38,941 nt of DNA, from NCBI GenBank assembly GCA_030683105.1, contig JAUXMZ010000042.1, forward strand, positions 1-38,941, written 5' to 3'. The translations under genes were made by a program, and so were the position numbers. Under the pieces are notes generated by a model. The model did not search any database and was not told the DNA's origin. It saw nothing but the letters and a program-made list of their open reading frames with translations. The DNA comes from Burkholderiales bacterium (GTDB taxonomy: Bacteria; Pseudomonadota; Gammaproteobacteria; Burkholderiales; SG8-41). Of this stretch, positions 30,660 through 38,779 are shown piece by piece. Positions within the stretch are counted from its first letter, which is position 1. Every line of letters begins with the position of its first letter.

Positions 30660-32804
30660 CTATCCGGACTTCACCCCGTCACCCGCCATTGTGCGATAAG
30701 CGCTTTCAAGATGTCTGACATGACGTTCGGTATCAAACAAGGGCATGGTCAGCCGGTTGACAGCCAATCGCTGTCTGATCCCGGCCAACTCGTCCGGATC
30801 CCCGGCCAGATGACAAGCGCGTTCCTCATACTGTTCGAGGCTCTCCACGACCATCTCGTCCAGACCGACTGCTTTGAGCATGCTCGACGCCCAGCGGGAA
30901 ACAAAGGTCTCACCCGGGCAACTTAACACCGGCAGGCCGGCCCACAGCGCATCCGCGGCCGTGGTGACGGCATTGAAACCGAGCGTATCGAGAAACAGAT
31001 CCGCCAGGCGATAGCGGGCCAGGTGTTCCTCGATGGGAAGGAAAGAGGCGAAGATCAGGCGATCTGCGGAAACGCCGCGCCGTGCCGCTTCACTCCTAAG
31101 GTTCCCGATCATCCCCTCACTCTTGCCTATCAGCCACAATACGCTGCCCGGCGTGCGTTTGAGCACGCGCATCCAGACCTCGAAAATGTCGGGTTCGATC
31201 TTGTAGCTGTTATTGAAACAGCAATAAACGAAGCCCCCTTCCGGCAACCCGAACTCGGCGCGTGTCATGGGGCGAGCCGAAATTGTCTCGCGGTTGTTGA
31301 ATATCATGCAGCTGTCCGGCAGGTAAACCAGTTTTTCGGTGAACTGGTTTTCCTGGCCCGGCGGGCTGCATGCCTCGTCGGTAATGAAATAATCGATGAA
31401 TTCCGCGCCCATGCTGCCCGGAAAGCCGTTGTAGCCGACCTGGACCGGCGCGGGCCGCAAGGCCAGGATCTCGGTGCGTGAGCAGGTCGTGTAGCCTGCC
31501 AGATCCACCAGGATGTCAATGCAGTCGGCACGTATCATTGCGGCAGCCCCGGCATCGCTCACGCCTTCCAGTTCTCTGAACACATCGCATCCCTGCTCGA
31601 TGTCGCGCCGGATATCGCTGCAATCACCAGGCTGCAAAGAATAGCAATAGACTTCGAAACTGGCGCGGTCGTGCAACTCGTACAGGCGGCGGGTCAGCCG
31701 CCCGACAGGATGAACCCGGAATTCCGGAGACATGTAACCGATCCTGAGTCTGGCGTCCCGCCGGGGCGCCGCAGGCGGCAGCGCAGGAACACTGGCCACA
31801 TTTCGCGCGACCTGCGCCGCAATGCTTTTGGCCAGCGCCAGCCGCATATCGGCTGAGATTCCCAGGTACAGCGAGTGATACGCCAGGGATCTGTCGTTTA
31901 ATTCCCGGGCAGTGTTAAGGGCCGATCTCACCAGGGTGTCGAAATGCGCAATAAATGCCGCCCTGTCCGTCCAATCGCACACCATCATGCGCTCGGCGGA
32001 TTTGAGCAGGTAAATCACCCGTGGATCCGGCGTGACCCGGCTGCCCTCTCCAATCTGGAAACCACTGAAGAAAACATGGAGGCTTTTTTCGTCGATATTT
32101 TTCGCCACGTTAAAGGCCAGTTCGGCCTCCGCAAATCGCGCCTGCGCGGAAAGCACCAGGCCCTGACCGATATGCGCTTTCAGATGCATGGGATCCAGTC
32201 GCGTCGCCTGGCGATAGGCCTCCAGCGCCGCATCCAGGCGGTTCATGGCCAACAGCACCTCGCCGCAATTGTAGTGTCCGTCCGCCAGGCGCGGGTACAG
32301 GGAGGCCAGCCGCAGATTGTTTTCCAGCGCCTCGTCCAGGCGCTTTGCCCAGATCAAGGCCACGCCCCGATTCAACAGGGCTGCCTGGAAACCCGGATCG
32401 ATGACCAGGGCACGGTCATAATGACGCAGCGCTTCCTTCCCGTCCCCCAAAGTCTCAAGCACCAGACCGATATTGGCCTGTAGTTGCGGATCCTCAGGGC
32501 TGAGCGCCAGCGCCTGGCGATAGCTGGTGAGCGCCTCGCTGTTCCGCCCTAATTCAGACAGAACGGCGGCTTTGGCGCTGTAAGCCTGGACATGGCGCGG
32601 CTCGAGGTCAACGGCTCTGGAAAATGCGTCGAGGGCCGGCTCCAGCTTGCGGGACATGTGCCGGGTCACGCCCAGCATGAAGCAGGCCTGTGCTCCACCT
32701 TCTCCTGAAACACAGCAACGCTGGTACAGCTGTTCGGCTTCCGGCAGCCGTTTTTGCTGAAAAAGGACCCAGGCCTGTTGCATGGTTGAAATCACGGAAG
32801 ACAA
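30660..32804 (-). CDS. TPR-repeat O-GlcNAc transferase-like (SPINDLY/GT41) glycosyltransferase
   Basis: The 714-residue protein starts at TTG, supported by AAAGGAG 8 bases upstream; the next ATG is 7 codons in. About six TPR units (residues 1-240) precede a GT41 catalytic region: IGYMSPEFRVHPVG with the conserved His, DILVDLAGYT, LRPAPVQVGYNGFPG, FNNSYKIEPDIFEVWM, and LFLDTLGFNAVTTAADALWAGLPVL. The enzyme would transfer a sugar to protein Ser/Thr using a nucleotide-sugar donor. In characterised GT41 members the last motif is usually N-x-H-T-T; the His is Val here. It is divergent from the truncated M48 gene across a 47-base gap. Confidence 0.87.
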   Translation of the reverse strand: MSSVISTMQQAWVLFQQKRLPEAEQLYQRCCVSGEGGAQACFMLGVTRHMSRKLEPALDAFSRAVDLEPRHVQAYSAKAAVLSELGRNSEALTSYRQALALSPEDPQLQANIGLVLETLGDGKEALRHYDRALVIDPGFQAALLNRGVALIWAKRLDEALENNLRLASLYPRLADGHYNCGEVLLAMNRLDAALEAYRQATRLDPMHLKAHIGQGLVLSAQARFAEAELAFNVAKNIDEKSLHVFFSGFQIGEGSRVTPDPRVIYLLKSAERMMVCDWTDRAAFIAHFDTLVRSALNTARELNDRSLAYHSLYLGISADMRLALAKSIAAQVARNVASVPALPPAAPRRDARLRIGYMSPEFRVHPVGRLTRRLYELHDRASFEVYCYSLQPGDCSDIRRDIEQGCDVFRELEGVSDAGAAAMIRADCIDILVDLAGYTTCSRTEILALRPAPVQVGYNGFPGSMGAEFIDYFITDEACSPPGQENQFTEKLVYLPDSCMIFNNRETISARPMTRAEFGLPEGGFVYCCFNNSYKIEPDIFEVWMRVLKRTPGSVLWLIGKSEGMIGNLRSEAARRGVSADRLIFASFLPIEEHLARYRLADLFLDTLGFNAVTTAADALWAGLPVLSCPGETFVSRWASSMLKAVGLDEMVVESLEQYEERACHLAGDPDELAGIRQRLAVNRLTMPLFDTERHVRHLESAYRTMAGDGVKSG

Positions 32805-32827
32805 TCACTGCGCTCCTTTGCAAATAA

Positions 32828-32835
32828 ATTATAAT
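32828..32835. promoter_or_regulatory. Palindromic ATTATAAT, candidate shared -10 element for divergent genes
   Basis: The 8-base palindrome reads TATAAT on both strands. On the minus strand it would place transcription of the GT41 gene about 16 bases before its TTG. On the plus strand it would start the M48 message about 10 bases before its ATG. No consensus -35 hexamer is found in either direction. Confidence 0.35.
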
Positions 32836-32851
32836 TCACCTGCATGCCTTC

Positions 32852-33400
32852 ATGCGATTTCAAGCACTGCTGGTATCCGCCGGGTTGGGGTTGACCGGTT
32901 GCGCCAGCACTACGGAAGGCGGTGCTGTCGGTGCCGAGCGCAAGCAGTTCCTGCTCATTTCCTCTCAGGAACTGGAACAACTGGCGGGAAAGAGTTATGC
33001 CAGGCTGCAGGCCGACGCCTCGAAAAAAGGCATACTCAACACCGATGCGACGCTGACCCGGCGCGTGCGTGCGATTGCGTCGCGTATCGAGCCGCACACC
33101 GCTGTGTTCCGTCGCGATGCGCCGGGCTGGAAGCGGGAAGTCATAGTCATCAACAGCAAGGAACTCAACGCGTTCTGCATGCCCGGCGGCAAGATCGCTT
33201 TTTACTCGGGACTGATCAATCAGCTCAGCCTGAGCGATACCGAAATTGCCATCGTGATGGGACATGAAATCGCGCATGCGCTGCGTGAGCATTCGCGCGA
33301 ACAGGTTTCGCAGGCGATCGCCGCACAGGCCACTATCGGGATCGAATCGCTGCTGCCGGTCGTGATACCGCTTTACGACGCGGCACGCGGGCGCAACTGA
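32852..33400 (+). pseudogene. M48-family metalloprotease lipoprotein, truncated before the third zinc ligand
   Basis: The 182-residue product has a lipoprotein signal (LLVSAGLGLTGCAS, lipid-modified Cys17) and the M48 region MPGGKIAFYSGLINQL followed by the zinc motif HEIAHALREH near residue 138. M48 peptidases of this type run to about 250-270 residues and need a downstream Glu in an ESEAD-type motif. Here the frame stops at VVIPLYDAARGRN, before that motif, and no EAD-like sequence is found in any plus frame of the following 120 bases. It is therefore a C-terminal deletion rather than a frameshift. It is either a decaying gene or a truncated non-catalytic form. Confidence 0.7.
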
Positions 33401-33480
33401 TCGCAATTGCGGGGCCAAACCGGGTCGGAGTCATTCCTGTCAGTACGATCGCACGAAAATGACTTCAGCCCTGTTTTTTG

Positions 33481-33606
33481 CTATTTACCGGCGACTGTCT
33501 TTGCGTCTGTCTTTCCCAGCTTCTTCGCCTGCTTGGCTATCCTCGCGTGTTCCTTCTTGGCTTTTTCCTTCTTGCGCCGGGTTGTGACCGTTTTAGAGTG
33601 AGTCAA
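33481..33606 (-). CDS. 41-residue Lys/Ala-rich basic protein with a TTG start
   Basis: A short minus-strand frame reads, in two pieces, (M)THSKTVTTRRKKEKAKKEH and ARIAKQAKKLGKTDAKTVAGK. It starts at TTG 33606, with GGAGAAACC giving a Shine-Dalgarno at 5-base spacing. About one third of the residues are Lys or Arg and the middle looks helical. Very small basic proteins of this appearance occur in betaproteobacterial genomes; DNA or RNA binding is a guess. No in-frame ATG exists upstream before the stop near 33720. The remaining spaces on either side (33401-33480 and 33607-33752) hold nothing recognisable. Confidence 0.5.
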   Translation of the reverse strand: MTHSKTVTTRRKKEKAKKEHARIAKQAKKLGKTDAKTVAGK

Positions 33607-33752
33607 AGGTTTCTCCTGTCTGCGGGTTGTTGAATTGGCCGTATTTTGATCTGTTTTTGCGTTCTTGGCTAATCCCTGGTCTTTTTTGGGCCGATCGCGC
33701 GTATGCGTGACAGCCGCTTCAGGGCTGTTCCCGGTCTATCGATCCGGTTAGT

Positions 33753-35006
33753 TTACAAAATAGCAATCAGCACCGCGCAAACGATGGCGATCACCATCGC
33801 CGCAGCAAACCATCTTCGGTCCGGATTGCCCCATACATGGCGCAGGGTGCTGCTGCTACGCGAAATAGCGTCCGCCCCCGCGGCATCCTGGCCGCCGATC
33901 GAGGCCATCGCTGCAAGTCTGTTCAACGCCTCATCGGAATCGAATGCGCTCGAGGGGAACAAGGGGGGCACAGTTCCCGTCACGACGTGGGTGGCTGTAG
34001 CAATGTCTGTGCGTCGCGTGCGCTCTTCAGGCTCGTTCCTGGCCATCAGGGTAGCTTCTGAAGCTACCGTAGATTCCTGATTGAGTATCGCCGTGCGCGC
34101 ATCCAGTGCCACATCCAGCTTTGCGGTTTTTTCCGCATCGGCAGACGCGGATACTGGCATTGTGATGGGCGACTCCGTGAGCTGCTCAAGGCAGGCGCGC
34201 AGATCGGCCGCAATCTCCGTCGCGCCCTGGTAGCGCACATCGGGCTCTTTTTCGAGCATCTTCGCAACGATCAGATCGAGCATTTTCGGCAGCGACCGGT
34301 CCACTGAACTGGGCGGCGGCGGCAGCGCGATCGTGATGGCGTGCATGAGGGCGGTGACCGTGGGTGCGGAGAACGGCGCCGAGCCGCATACCAGTTCGTG
34401 GATCAGGACGCCAAGAGAGAAGATATCGGACCGATGATCGGCGCGATTGCCCGTCACCTGCTCGGGCGACATGTATTTGGGCGACCCCAGCACCGCACCC
34501 GCCTGCGTCTGGATATCCGACACCCGGACGCGCGCGATGCCAAAGTCCATGATCTTCGCGTGCCGGCCGCGGATGATCATGACGTTTGCGGGCTTGACGT
34601 CACGGTGGACCACGCCGTGCTCGTGGGCGAACGCAAGGCCATCTGCGACCTGCGCTGCGATCTCCAGGGCGAACGGCAACGCGACGCGGCCTCGCTTCAT
34701 CAACTCGCGCAACTCGATGCCGTCCAGCAGTTCCATCGCCATATAGGCGGTGTCTGCCTCGCGTCCGATGTCGTAAATCGTGATGAGATTGGGATGGTTC
34801 AGGCCTCCGGCGGCCCTGGCCTCCTGATAGAAACGGGCCTCGTATTCGGCGCGTTCTTCCGCGTCGGACGACATGATGATGGTCTTGATGGCGACCGTGC
34901 GGTTGAGCAGCGGGTCCTCGCCGCGGTAGACGACGCCCATCGCTCCGCGTCCGATTTCGGAGAGGATCTTGTAGCGGCCCAGCTGGGTGATCATCGGGTA
35001 ACCCAT
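33753..35006 (-). CDS. Membrane-anchored serine/threonine protein kinase (PknB/Hanks type)
   Basis: This 417-residue protein has a full kinase domain. The Gly loop is EIGRGAMGVVY (about 17-27), the ATP Lys is in TVAIK (Lys41), the alpha-C Glu is near 62, the catalytic loop is VVHRDVKPANVMI (Asp136), the metal motif is MDFGIAR (Asp154), and the activation segment ends YMSPEQV. All catalytic residues are present. A juxtamembrane linker rich in Ser/Thr/Glu (about 280-390) leads to one C-terminal helix (about 396-416), so the kinase faces the cytosol. Its ATG overlaps the stop of the upstream gene (TGATG), giving translational coupling. An alternative start is the in-frame ATG at 34994. Confidence 0.92.
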   Translation of the reverse strand: MGYPMITQLGRYKILSEIGRGAMGVVYRGEDPLLNRTVAIKTIIMSSDAEERAEYEARFYQEARAAGGLNHPNLITIYDIGREADTAYMAMELLDGIELRELMKRGRVALPFALEIAAQVADGLAFAHEHGVVHRDVKPANVMIIRGRHAKIMDFGIARVRVSDIQTQAGAVLGSPKYMSPEQVTGNRADHRSDIFSLGVLIHELVCGSAPFSAPTVTALMHAITIALPPPPSSVDRSLPKMLDLIVAKMLEKEPDVRYQGATEIAADLRACLEQLTESPITMPVSASADAEKTAKLDVALDARTAILNQESTVASEATLMARNEPEERTRRTDIATATHVVTGTVPPLFPSSAFDSDEALNRLAAMASIGGQDAAGADAISRSSSTLRHVWGNPDRRWFAAAMVIAIVCAVLIAIL

Positions 35007-35926
35007 CAGAACCCCACGCCCTTGCGGAAGCTGCGCCAGCTATCGCGCGCGTTCTCGCTCAGACTCTTGTCTCCGCCTTTCGGTTTTTTCGCGCCAAACG
35101 CGTGGACGATCGTCATTTCCTCCGCCGGCCCCGGATTGGCATCAACCTTCAGGGGAGGATGCGGGCTGTTGCGCACTTCGATGATGTGGCGTCCGGGCGT
35201 GATCTCGATCCGTTTCAGGGGCGGCGTGCTGCCTTTAAGCACGCCATCGATGTAGACATCGCCGCGGGGCGTTACCTGGAATTCAATGACAGCCGGAGCC
35301 GCGCGCAGCCCACTGCCGTACAAAGCCATGCGCGCCACCACGCCGAGCGCAAGTATGCCGGCGAAAGCCACGATACCCGTGAGCGCAAGGCGTTTGCGCT
35401 GCGAGCGAACTGCGCCCTGGTCCAGGGTGAAAAGTTCGTGCGTGCGAACCTGCGCATCCGTGTGCACGCCGGCAGGACTCAGGCGTGCGGCGCTGTCGGG
35501 AGCCTCTGCCTGCAGCGCTTCCTGGAACGGGCGCGTAGCCATCATCCGGGCCGGCGCCGCGGCCCGGGCCATGATCATCCCGGCAGCAATGCCGTCGCCG
35601 ACGAGTGCCTGGCCGCGATTCGCGTCCTTCGCGATCATTACCGGACCGTGATTGATCCCGATGCAGAGAGGCAGATCCGCGGCCCCGGCTTGCACCCGTT
35701 CTGCGAACGCGAGGGCGGCGCCGGGACTGTCCAGCAGCGCCACCACGAGGCCTTGCGGGGCATCCAACACGATGCGCCGCTCAGGCGGCACCGGCTGCAA
35801 TGCAGCCCGCGCCAAGTCCTCGATCCGGGCCCTGACCCGCCCCTGCTCCGCGACGGCCTTGCGCGTCAGCTCGTGAACGGCCAGCACGATTACGCTGGCG
35901 TGAGCAGGCCGGGCAACATCAGTCAT
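35006..35926 (-). CDS. Pseudo-cyclase (class III-like domain) - transmembrane - PEGA protein
   Basis: The 306-residue protein has an N-terminal adenylate/guanylate cyclase-like region (about 8-140), with LCIGINHGPVMI and VGDGIAAGMIMARAA matching the second half of class III cyclase domains. The opening strand reads ASVIVLAVHEL, without the metal-binding Asp seen in active enzymes, and the GD pair of the second site is also absent. A membrane helix (about 180-202) and an extracytoplasmic PEGA domain (about 213-275, VTPRGDVYIDGVLKGSTP) follow. It is probably a catalytically dead sensor or scaffold. Its gene is coupled to the Ser/Thr kinase downstream, which it may regulate or be phosphorylated by. 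Confidence 0.75.
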   Translation of the reverse strand: MTDVARPAHASVIVLAVHELTRKAVAEQGRVRARIEDLARAALQPVPPERRIVLDAPQGLVVALLDSPGAALAFAERVQAGAADLPLCIGINHGPVMIAKDANRGQALVGDGIAAGMIMARAAAPARMMATRPFQEALQAEAPDSAARLSPAGVHTDAQVRTHELFTLDQGAVRSQRKRLALTGIVAFAGILALGVVARMALYGSGLRAAPAVIEFQVTPRGDVYIDGVLKGSTPPLKRIEITPGRHIIEVRNSPHPPLKVDANPGPAEEMTIVHAFGAKKPKGGDKSLSENARDSWRSFRKGVGF

Positions 35927-36055
35927 GTCTTTCTATCCTCTTTTCCGTCATAGCGCACGGCACCTGCGGAATGTACACCGCGAGGACTCGCCTGCGATAG
36001 TGGATAAATGACGCCTGCTCTGTTTTTTTTAAGTTCTTAGCAGCATGTACCGTGC

Positions 36056-36084
36056 TTGACTTGCAGCATCAGGAACGACATGAT
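36056..36084 (+). promoter_or_regulatory. Candidate sigma-70 promoter for the Bug receptor gene at 36186
   Basis: TTGACT (36056-36061) and CATGAT (36079-36084) are spaced by 17 bases, about 100 bases before the ATG. The -35 is good and the -10 matches four of six consensus positions. The rest of the 259-base gap between the divergent PEGA protein gene and this receptor has no gene. Confidence 0.4.
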
Positions 36085-36185
36085 TTGCAGCTACGTCCAC
36101 CGTGCTTTTGGCTGTGCTTTGCTCCTCCGGAAACGCCTCATCCATACGTGTTTAAGAAGTTCAATTCAATCAAGGAAAAGCGACT

Positions 36186-37181
36186 ATGAACGCCCGAAAT
36201 TCATTGTGGTGTCTGCCCGCGCTTGCGTCCTGCGCCGTCTTGCTGGCCACCGATGCCGTGGCCCAAACCGCCTCGACCGGCTCGGGACAAGCCTGGCCCT
36301 CGCGCCCTATCCGCATGATCGTGCCGTTCGCCGCCGGCGGCGGCACCGACATCCAGGCCCGGCTGTTCAGCGCAAAACTGCAGCCCATGCTGGGGACCGT
36401 AATCGTTGACAATCGCCCCGGCGGCGGCGGCAACATCGGTGCGGAACTTGTCGCGAAGGCCCCACCGGACGGTTACACGGTGCTGTTCCAGTCCGCTTCG
36501 CTGGCCGTGAACCAGACGCTGTACCGCAAGCTCAACTACAGCGCGGTGCGCGACCTGGCGCCAGTGCTGCTGGTCTCCTCCACGCCGCTGGTGCTGGTCG
36601 TTCATCCTTCGGTGCCCGCGAAAAGCGTAAAAGAGCTGGTCGCGCTTGCAAAAACAAATCAGGGCAAGCTCAACTACGCGTCCACGAGCAGCGGCACGAC
36701 CAGTCACCTGGCTGCCGAGTTGTTCAAGACCCTGACCGGCACCAAAATAGCGCACATCCCCTACAAGGGGTCCGGGCCGGCGGTTACGGCGCTGATGTCA
36801 GGTGAAATCGACTTGCTGTTCTCGCCCATGCCGCCGACGGTGCCGCTGGTGAAGTCGGGCAGGATCCGCGCGCTCGCCGTCACGACGCTCAAGCGCTCGC
36901 CGGCAATGCCGGATGTCCCGACCATGAACGACACCCTGAAAGGCTTCGAGAGTGACAACTGGTATGGCATGTTCTTCCCCGCGGGCACGTCCCGCGACAT
37001 CATCAACCGCTTCAATACGGAAATGACGAAGGTGCTGAAAGACCCCGACGTGCGCGCGAACATGGCGCGCGACGGATCGGAGCCGCTGGGCAGCACGCCC
37101 GAGGAATTCGGCGCTTACTTCAAGCGCGAGGTTGAAAAGTACGCCAAGGTGATCAAGGCTGCGGGCGCGCAGGTGGATTGA
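36186..37181 (+). CDS. Bug/TctC-family periplasmic receptor
   Basis: The 331-residue protein has a signal peptide (MNARNSLWCLPALASCAVLL, cleavage near AVAQT), then an 11-residue linker, WPSRPIRMIVPFAAGGGTD, GGGNIGAELVAKAPPDGYT and HIPYKGSGPAVTALMSGEI. It is a standard Bug receptor and the fourth in the window. An AAGGA site lies 9 bases before the ATG. The gene is followed by an iron-sulfur protein gene after 162 bases, so a shared transcript is possible but not evident. No TctA/TctB permease is adjacent. Confidence 0.92.
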   Translation: MNARNSLWCLPALASCAVLLATDAVAQTASTGSGQAWPSRPIRMIVPFAAGGGTDIQARLFSAKLQPMLGTVIVDNRPGGGGNIGAELVAKAPPDGYTVLFQSASLAVNQTLYRKLNYSAVRDLAPVLLVSSTPLVLVVHPSVPAKSVKELVALAKTNQGKLNYASTSSGTTSHLAAELFKTLTGTKIAHIPYKGSGPAVTALMSGEIDLLFSPMPPTVPLVKSGRIRALAVTTLKRSPAMPDVPTMNDTLKGFESDNWYGMFFPAGTSRDIINRFNTEMTKVLKDPDVRANMARDGSEPLGSTPEEFGAYFKREVEKYAKVIKAAGAQVD

Positions 37182-37343
37182 GAGATGAGCGGTGAAGGGT
37201 GAACCGACATCGCCCCTACGCCGTTATAACTGTATCTATTTGTTTTTATTGATATTTTATATACCGTTGCGGCGGACTCACATCCCTGCGCCTTGCGAAA
37301 TCAGTTTACCCGGGAAGCTGACCCCTCGCGTGAACATTCGCCC

Positions 37344-38681
37344 ATGACTGAAACATTCGCCGACGCACTCGCAGCCCGCACTCAGGATGTGCTGGACCGC
37401 TGCACGCGCTGCGGACGCTGTTTCGAAGCGTGTCCGACCAAGGTGCCCGCCGGCATCGCGGACACTGACGCTGCAGCAATCACCGGCGGCGTGCTGGACA
37501 TTATTCGCGGGGGTGACGGCTCCGCCGCATCAGAGCGCTGGGCACAGGTGTGTTCGGGCAGTGGACGCTGCATCCCCGCCTGCCCCGAAGCCATCAACCC
37601 GCGATTCATGCTCGCTCTCGCGCGCGTCGCCAGGCAACGCCGCGCGACTGCGGAAGATCAGCGGAAGCAAGGCAACGCTGCGTTCTCGAACATGGGCCGC
37701 AGCGTGCGGGTGCTCTCGCGCATACAGCTCCCGGCCGACGTGCTCAGGCGGTTTCGCGGTGAGGCGCCGGCAGCAACGCCGCCGGAAGTGGTGTTCTATA
37801 CCGGCTGCAACGTGCTCAGGACGCCGCACATCGTCCTGCTGGCGCTGGACATCCTCGACGCGCTCGGCGTGTCGTACCGCGTGATGGGCGGGACCGGCGA
37901 CTGCTGCGGCGTGCTGCAGTTTCGCGCTGCCGACCTCGATGCATCCGGCCGCATCGCCTATCGCACGACTGACCGCTTTGCAGCGACCGGCGCAAAAAAA
38001 GTGCTCGCATGGTGCCCGACCTGCGCGATCCAGATCGGGGAAAACGTGCTGCCCGGACGCACAGGCACGCCGGATGCGCCCGCCTACGCGCTCGAAGCCT
38101 TCGCCGTCTACCTCGCAAGCCGGCTCGACCGGCTGCGCCCTCTGCTGCGCCGCCCCGTCTGCAAGCGCGTCGGCCTGCACGAGCATCCGGGCCTCGCGGG
38201 TGTCAGCGAGGCTGCAACCCGGCTGCTGCGTGCGATACCCGGACTCGAATACGCCGATCTCGAACAACCGCAGGTGGGCTACATGTGCAACACGCTGCAG
38301 CATCTGCCCGAATTCAAACGGGACGTGCATCGCAGGCTGCTCGAAGCCGCCGCGGCCGCGAAAGTCGATGCGCTCGCCGGCGTTTACCACGCCTGCCACC
38401 GCGAACTGTGCAGCCACGAAACCGACTGGCCTTTCGAAGTGGTGAACTTCCTGGAACTCATCGGCGAGAGCATGGGCATCAGCCGCGAAGACACCTTCAA
38501 GCGCCTGAAGAAAATGCAGGACGCCGATGCGATCCTCGCGGAGGTGATGGACCTCGTGGAGCAGCACGGGCTCGCGCTGGAGGAAGTGCGCGCGGTGATC
38601 GAGAAGGATTTGCTCGGGGAGCAGCCGCTGCCGCTGCGCGGCGCCCGCGGGGACCGGGATACCGCGTCGGCGCCCAGTTGA
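37344..38681 (+). CDS. GlcF/HdrC-like (Fe-S)-binding oxidoreductase subunit
   Basis: About 445 residues from the ATG at 37344; the longer frame from TTG 37293 lacks support. A first ferredoxin motif CTRCGRCFEACP (Cys20, 23, 26, 30) is complete. The second reads CSGSGRCIPACP (Cys70, Ser73, Cys76, Cys80), with Ser in place of the second Cys. Cysteine-rich CCG-type regions follow (YTGCNVLRTPH...GDCCGVLQF, then WCPTCAIQIG, and YHACHRELCSHE near residue 350). The layout resembles heterodisulfide reductase C/D and glycolate oxidase iron-sulfur subunits, which pass electrons between flavoproteins and quinones or thiols. No flavoprotein partner is visible nearby, so the redox partner is unknown. Confidence 0.8.
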   Translation: MTETFADALAARTQDVLDRCTRCGRCFEACPTKVPAGIADTDAAAITGGVLDIIRGGDGSAASERWAQVCSGSGRCIPACPEAINPRFMLALARVARQRRATAEDQRKQGNAAFSNMGRSVRVLSRIQLPADVLRRFRGEAPAATPPEVVFYTGCNVLRTPHIVLLALDILDALGVSYRVMGGTGDCCGVLQFRAADLDASGRIAYRTTDRFAATGAKKVLAWCPTCAIQIGENVLPGRTGTPDAPAYALEAFAVYLASRLDRLRPLLRRPVCKRVGLHEHPGLAGVSEAATRLLRAIPGLEYADLEQPQVGYMCNTLQHLPEFKRDVHRRLLEAAAAAKVDALAGVYHACHRELCSHETDWPFEVVNFLELIGESMGISREDTFKRLKKMQDADAILAEVMDLVEQHGLALEEVRAVIEKDLLGEQPLPLRGARGDRDTASAPS

Positions 38682-38779
38682 TCACGACACGATAACGGGG
38701 TCACTTTTTTTACAAGACCCGAAGTTTTCATCGCAGATAAATTACACTGCCATTTTCATACATTGACACTTTGATCCTT

